Positions 60,467-64,000 of a stretch of DNA of 64,000 bases are shown in pieces (the stretch's first letter is position 1; each line of letters begins with the position of its first letter). The DNA comes from Actinomycetota bacterium. GTDB lineage: Bacteria; Actinomycetota; Acidimicrobiia; Acidimicrobiales; Ilumatobacteraceae. Where the stretch lies: NCBI GenBank assembly GCA_016213625.1, contig JACQZZ010000109.1, positions 27,743 to 91,742 of the forward strand, read 5' to 3'. The notes below the pieces were generated by a model. That model was not told where the DNA came from, made no database searches, and saw nothing but the letters and a program-made list of their open reading frames with translations. A program made the position numbers and the translations under genes.

Positions 60467-61651
60467 GTGCCGAGATTCGAACCGTTCGCTGCCCTTCGCT
60501 ATTCACCGATGCTGTCGCTCGACGACGTGGCAGCTCCGCCGTACGACGTGCTGAGCGACGCCGACGTCGACGCGCTGTTGGCACGCCACCCCCGCAACAT
60601 CGTCGCCATCGATGTACCCCGCGACGTCGACGGGCCGGATCGCTATGCGCTCGCCGCGTCGCGGCTCGCCGAGTGGGTGCAGGAAGGCACACTCGTCCGC
60701 GACGCGTCACCGTCGTTCACGCTCTACCGGATGAAGTTCACCGACGAGGCGGGCACCACTCGCGAAACGGTGGGTGTCCTCGGAGCGCTCGAGGTGGTCG
60801 ACGAGGGTGCCGGCGGCGTGCTGCCGCACGAACGCACCACCCCGAAAGCCAAGAGCGATCGGCTCGACCTCACTCGCGCCACCGACACCAACCTCTCGCC
60901 GGTGTGGGGGTTGTCGTTGACCCCCGGGCTCACCGACCTGCTACGCGCACCCGCCGAGCCCGTTGGGGCGTGTCACGACGAGCACGGCGTGCTGCACACG
61001 GTCGAGCGGGTCACCGACCCCGAACGGGTGGCCGCCATCAGCGCTGCCGTGGGTTCGAATCCGGTGCTCATCGCCGATGGGCACCACCGTTACGCCATCA
61101 GCCGCACGTTCCGCGACGAGCGTCGTGCCGCAGGCGGCGACGACGCGGCCGAGCTGACCCTCACCTATGTGGCCGAGCTGGTCGAGGAACAGCTGAGCAT
61201 CGACGCGATCCATCGGCTGTACCGCGGCGTCTCCGCCGACGACCTCCTCGCCATCTTCGCCCCGCTGTTCGACCTCAGTGAGGCCGGGCCGGTCACCGCA
61301 TCGTTCGCTGGCGAGGTCGTCGAGCGCGGCGCGCTGTGCCTGGTGCGACCCAACGGCACTGGCGTGTGGCTCACGCCGAAGCCCGAGGCGTTCGTCGACG
61401 TTCGAGCGCTCGACGGCGCCTATCTCGAGCACGCCCTGGCCGATCGTGACATCGACGTCACCTACCAGCACGGGGTGCAGCACGTGATCGACATCGTCGG
61501 CGCGGGTGGCGCGTCCACCGGTGTGCTCATCCGCCCGACGAGCATCGTCGAGATCCGGCGGACCGCCGACGAGCGGTTGCTGATGCCGCCGAAGTCGACG
61601 TTCTTCACCCCGAAGTTGCGGACCGGCCCCGTGCTGCGACCGCTGCACTGA
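60467..61651 (+). CDS. DUF1015 family protein
   Basis: This 394-residue protein has the DUF1015 features: an N-terminal RFEPFAALRYSPMLSLDDVAAPPYDVLS, a YRMKF segment and the conserved ADGHHRYAISRTF. It is sometimes annotated as a phosphatase, but no function is established. The GTG at 60467 is preferred; GTG at 60461 is in frame. The convergent aldolase stop is 24 bases away. Confidence 0.88.
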   Translation: MPRFEPFAALRYSPMLSLDDVAAPPYDVLSDADVDALLARHPRNIVAIDVPRDVDGPDRYALAASRLAEWVQEGTLVRDASPSFTLYRMKFTDEAGTTRETVGVLGALEVVDEGAGGVLPHERTTPKAKSDRLDLTRATDTNLSPVWGLSLTPGLTDLLRAPAEPVGACHDEHGVLHTVERVTDPERVAAISAAVGSNPVLIADGHHRYAISRTFRDERRAAGGDDAAELTLTYVAELVEEQLSIDAIHRLYRGVSADDLLAIFAPLFDLSEAGPVTASFAGEVVERGALCLVRPNGTGVWLTPKPEAFVDVRALDGAYLEHALADRDIDVTYQHGVQHVIDIVGAGGASTGVLIRPTSIVEIRRTADERLLMPPKSTFFTPKLRTGPVLRPLH

Positions 61652-61675
61652 GCGGACGCAGCACGGCGGCGCCGG

Positions 61676-62563
61676 TCAGGTACGCGAGGCCGCGAAGATG
61701 CCGGCGATGGCCGTGTCGAGCGCTGCGTCGAACTCGGCCGCGCTCTGCTGAGCGCTCAGACCCTCGGTGAGGGCACGGGAGAAGCTGGCGATCATGCCGT
61801 GGTTCCGAGCGAGACGAGCGTTGGCATCGTCGCGCGGGTAGCCGCCCGACAACGCCACCACACGCAGCACCTTGGGGTGCTCGACGAGATCGAGGTAGAA
61901 GTCGTCGACGGTGGGGATGGTGAGCTTGAGCATCACCGGCTGATCGGCGGGTTGCGCAGCCAGCTCGGCGAGGATGGCGGCCTTCAGCGTGGCCTCTGCC
62001 GCTTCCTTCTCCGGGCTGTTGATGTCGACCTCGGGCTCGATGATCGGCACGAGGCCACCGGCCAGGATCTGGCGACCGACCTCGAACTGCTGGGCGACGA
62101 CGGCGCGAATGCCCGCCTCGTTGTTCAGCTTGATGACCGAGCGCATCTTCGTGCCGAAGACACCCTTCACCACCGCACGGGCGATCAGCGCGTCGAGATC
62201 AGGCATCGGCTTCATCAGCTGCACACCGTCAGCCTCGTCGGCCAGGCCCTTGTCGACCTTCAGGAACGGCACGACGCCCTTCACGTTCCACAGATACTCG
62301 GCACTGCCCCGACCCTCGATCTCGCGGTCCATCGTGCCTTCGAAGAGGATGGCACCGAGCACGCGATCTCCGTTGAACACCGGGCTGGTGACCATGCGCG
62401 ACCGCATCTGATGGATGAGGTCGAACATCTCCTCCTCGGTGGCGAACTCGTCGGGCTCGATGCCGTACAGCTTCAGGGCCTTCGGCGTGCTGCCACCGCT
62501 CTGGTCGAGTGCGGCGATGAAGCCCTGGCCGGACTTGACGCGGGCGAGCTGCTCTTGGTTCAT
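61676..62563 (-). CDS. fda: class I fructose-bisphosphate aldolase
   Basis: This 295-residue aldolase is strongly like the class I enzyme of Staphylococcus aureus (Fda): [57 protein letters not shown], and [13 protein letters not shown], which carries the Schiff-base Lys, then [14 protein letters not shown]. It cleaves fructose 1,6-bisphosphate in glycolysis or runs in reverse. The ATG at 62563 has GGAGG 10 bases upstream. Confidence 0.93.
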   Translation of the reverse strand: MNQEQLARVKSGQGFIAALDQSGGSTPKALKLYGIEPDEFATEEEMFDLIHQMRSRMVTSPVFNGDRVLGAILFEGTMDREIEGRGSAEYLWNVKGVVPFLKVDKGLADEADGVQLMKPMPDLDALIARAVVKGVFGTKMRSVIKLNNEAGIRAVVAQQFEVGRQILAGGLVPIIEPEVDINSPEKEAAEATLKAAILAELAAQPADQPVMLKLTIPTVDDFYLDLVEHPKVLRVVALSGGYPRDDANARLARNHGMIASFSRALTEGLSAQQSAAEFDAALDTAIAGIFAASRT

Positions 62564-62585
62564 GGTGTGACGTACCTCCAGATGA

Positions 62586-62945
62586 TCACACAGAGCGTAG
62601 TGCCCCACCCAGGTGTGCTCCCAGCCTGTCGAGTTCGCGTTGCACCACGCGATCCACCTTGCGCCGAGCGGTGGCGCTGACGACATCGGACGCCACCACC
62701 TCGGTGCGGCTCTGCGTACCGGCGGCGCTGCGGAAGAAGCGCCGGCGCACGGCGCCGACGACCACCACCTCGTCGCCGGACTCGAACGCCACCGACACCG
62801 GCGGATCGAACCACGCGACCGGCACACTCCACGCACCCTGGTCGGTGGGTGTGGTGAGCTCGAGCGACCAGAGCACCGAGCCCGATGCGAGGACGCGCTC
62901 TTGGGGTTGACTGCTCAACTGGCCGCGCAGGATGACGTAGTTCAT
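62586..62945 (-). CDS. single-stranded DNA-binding protein, short form
   Basis: This 119-residue OB-fold protein begins [22 protein letters not shown] and has the SSB pattern [35 protein letters not shown], but it is short and ends ...[11 protein letters not shown] without the acidic DDDIPF-type tip that recruits repair partners. It is probably an accessory SSB rather than the replicative one. The ATG has a strong GGAGGGGAG 5 bases upstream. The aldolase gene follows on the same strand. Confidence 0.75.
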   Translation of the reverse strand: MNYVILRGQLSSQPQERVLASGSVLWSLELTTPTDQGAWSVPVAWFDPPVSVAFESGDEVVVVGAVRRRFFRSAAGTQSRTEVVASDVVSATARRKVDRVVQRELDRLGAHLGGALRSV

Positions 62946-63008
62946 GATGACTCCCCTCCGGACCGATGCCGGGGTGAACGGACGAAGCGACGGGGGAAGT
63001 CGACTCGA

Positions 63009-63014
63009 ACGCTA
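63009..63014 (-). promoter_or_regulatory. possible -10 element of the ssb-like gene
   Basis: TAGCGT on the minus strand lies 63 bases before the ATG; CTGAAC at about 63037-63032 is a weak -35 with a 17-base spacer. A leader of roughly 55 bases with a strong ribosome-binding site is implied. Confidence 0.35.
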
Positions 63015-63034
63015 CGCGAGGGGTGTCACAGAGT

Positions 63035-64000
63035 TCAGCGACCGAGGGTGCGCAGGCGATCGGCGACGTCGGCGAACTCTCGGTCCACCTCTGCCACCAA
63101 CGAGAAGTAGCGACGAGCCTTGATGATCTCGCCCGACCGATCGAACAGATCGGCGAGCACGTACCACTGCCGCAGGTGGTACTCCTTCGGCTTCTTGGGC
63201 ACCTCGAGCGCCTTCTGCATCACCTTCAGTGCACCCGCCAGATCGCCCTGATCGGCAAGCGCGCCGGCCGCGACGATTCGACCCTCCGCCATGAGCGCAG
63301 GTTCGGGCGAGGCCTCCCGCAGTTCACGCCACAACACCTCGACCTCGTGGTAGCGACGCATGGCGCGGTAGCAGTCGGCCAGCACCGCGTTGTGCTGCAC
63401 GGAGCCGGTGAGCTGCCGGGTGGTCTCGAGTTCGGCCGCGGCCTTGCGCCACTGGCCGAGCCGGTACAACGACAGACCGGCGATCTCGTGGGCGAATGCC
63501 AGATCCGGCAGGTCGCGCAACACGGGCTGCACCATCCGACGCGCGTCGGCGTACCGCCCGCGGTCGAGCGCATCGGCCGCACTCGCGAGGCGTTCCTGGT
63601 AACGCGCCTGGCGTGCCGCCGGAGCAGCGCTCGCCAGGTCCTCGGCCACTTCAGGTGCAAGCTCGGTGGAACGCCGGCGGCCCTTTGGCTTGCCGTCGTC
63701 CATTGCTCGCTGCGTGGCGGCCTCGGCCTCGTGCCGGAGCGCACCCTCGTCGATCCACTCCTCACGCTGCCACGGAGGCGGCGCAGCCTGTTCGGTCTTC
63801 TCGCGATACGGACGCGAGGCCTTCACTTCCGCAGAGCGACGCTCGGCTGCGGTCATCGGAGGAGCGACACGCCTCGGCGACACTCGGTCGCCACCGCGAT
63901 CAGGACGACCACCGCGATCAGGACGACCACCGCGAACAGGACGACCACCACGCTCGGGGCGTGCGATTCCGGCATCCGCACGCGGGTCGCGCCTCGGCGC
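63035..64000 (-). CDS. tetratricopeptide-repeat protein, N-terminus beyond the window
   Basis: At least 321 residues are in the window and the reading frame stays open to the edge, so the start lies outside. The visible N-terminal part is an Arg/Gly-rich segment with RGGRPD hexapeptide repeats, followed by a basic linker and a TPR domain (residue patterns such as DALDRGRYADARRMVQPVL and ADLFDRSGEIIKARRYFSLV). It resembles the TPR protein Rv1691 of M. tuberculosis in gene order. RGG-type tails can bind RNA; that is inferred. Confidence 0.72.
   Translation of the reverse strand, partial: APRRDPRADAGIARPERGGRPVRGGRPDRGGRPDRGGDRVSPRRVAPPMTAAERRSAEVKASRPYREKTEQAAPPPWQREEWIDEGALRHEAEAATQRAMDDGKPKGRRRSTELAPEVAEDLASAAPAARQARYQERLASAADALDRGRYADARRMVQPVLRDLPDLAFAHEIAGLSLYRLGQWRKAAAELETTRQLTGSVQHNAVLADCYRAMRRYHEVEVLWRELREASPEPALMAEGRIVAAGALADQGDLAGALKVMQKALEVPKKPKEYHLRQWYVLADLFDRSGEIIKARRYFSLVAEVDREFADVADRLRTLGR
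63901..63954. repeat. three 18-base tandem units encoding RGGRPD-type repeats
   Basis: On the plus strand the unit is CAGGACGACCACCGCGAT (63901-63918), repeated as CAGGACGACCACCGCGAA (63919-63936) and CAGGACGACCACCACGCT (63937-63954). A degenerate copy precedes it. The units give Arg-Gly-Gly-Arg-Pro-Asp/Val repeats in the TPR protein. Confidence 0.85.

Noticed and set aside
62566..62590. TGTGA and TCACA half-sites upstream of the aldolase gene as a second CRP operator
   Set aside because: The spacer is 15 bases instead of 6, so it does not fit the CRP/GlxR site.

Overview
The window is a gene-dense, high-GC chromosomal segment with GC-rich third codon positions, many GTG starts and many ATGA/GTGA stop-start overlaps. 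It looks like an actinobacterium. The block recN-nadK-tlyA-HAD-TPR, together with pyrG-nudix-xerD and scpA-scpB-rluB, has the order of Mycobacterium tuberculosis Rv1691-Rv1711. The envelope genes, the DUF222-HNH gene and the lack of mycolate genes here suggest a lineage outside Mycobacteriales, perhaps Acidimicrobiia. That placement is an inference. No rRNA, tRNA, CRISPR array, prophage or insertion sequence is visible, and no gap between genes exceeds about 130 bases.

Layout. 1-3696 (minus): a three-subunit molybdenum hydroxylase of the xanthine dehydrogenase family followed by a phosphoribosyltransferase cut by the window edge; probably purine oxidation and salvage. 3737-4792 (minus): a DUF5522 protein and a PPK2 polyphosphate kinase. 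4923-10874 (plus): a complete oligopeptide/dipeptide-type ABC importer with a perfect CRP/GlxR-type palindrome upstream and two hairpins after the binding-protein gene. 10871-12540: a crotonase and an AlkA-like glycosylase, transcribed divergently from a tiny symmetric promoter.

12574-42680 is mainly an envelope glycan region: PIG-V-like and other GT-C membrane proteins, an AftD-like arabinofuranosyltransferase, two membrane O-acyltransferases, several GT2 enzymes including two polyprenyl-phosphate mannose synthase-like proteins, a GT4, a GMC oxidoreductase with two extended SDRs, and the decaprenylphosphoryl-arabinose pathway (UbiA, DprE1, DprE2). A HAD hydrolase overlaps ubiA and could be the missing phosphatase of that pathway. 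Interspersed are a DUF222-HNH protein, a CxxC mini-protein and a lipoprotein gene that appears frameshifted.

38317-47260 (minus) is one tight ten-gene run: scpA-scpB-rluB-tyrA-aroA-HAD-ubiA-methyltransferase-dprE1-dprE2. 47305-64000 is housekeeping: trpS, HD protein, xerD, Nudix, pyrG, a membrane protein, a PAP2 protein, murJ, recN, nadK, tlyA, a Lys/Ala-rich tail protein, HAD phosphatase, DUF1015, class I aldolase, an SSB and a TPR protein cut by the window edge.

A window-wide regulatory theme is leaderless transcription: about a dozen transcription-unit first genes have a TANNNT -10 element 6-9 bases before an ATG or GTG and no ribosome-binding site. The most notable observations are this pattern, the symmetric bidirectional promoter at 11680-11686, arabinan biosynthesis genes in an apparently non-mycolate actinobacterium with an alanine at the benzothiazinone-target position of DprE1, and the HAD hydrolase as a candidate for the decaprenyl-phosphoribose phosphatase step.
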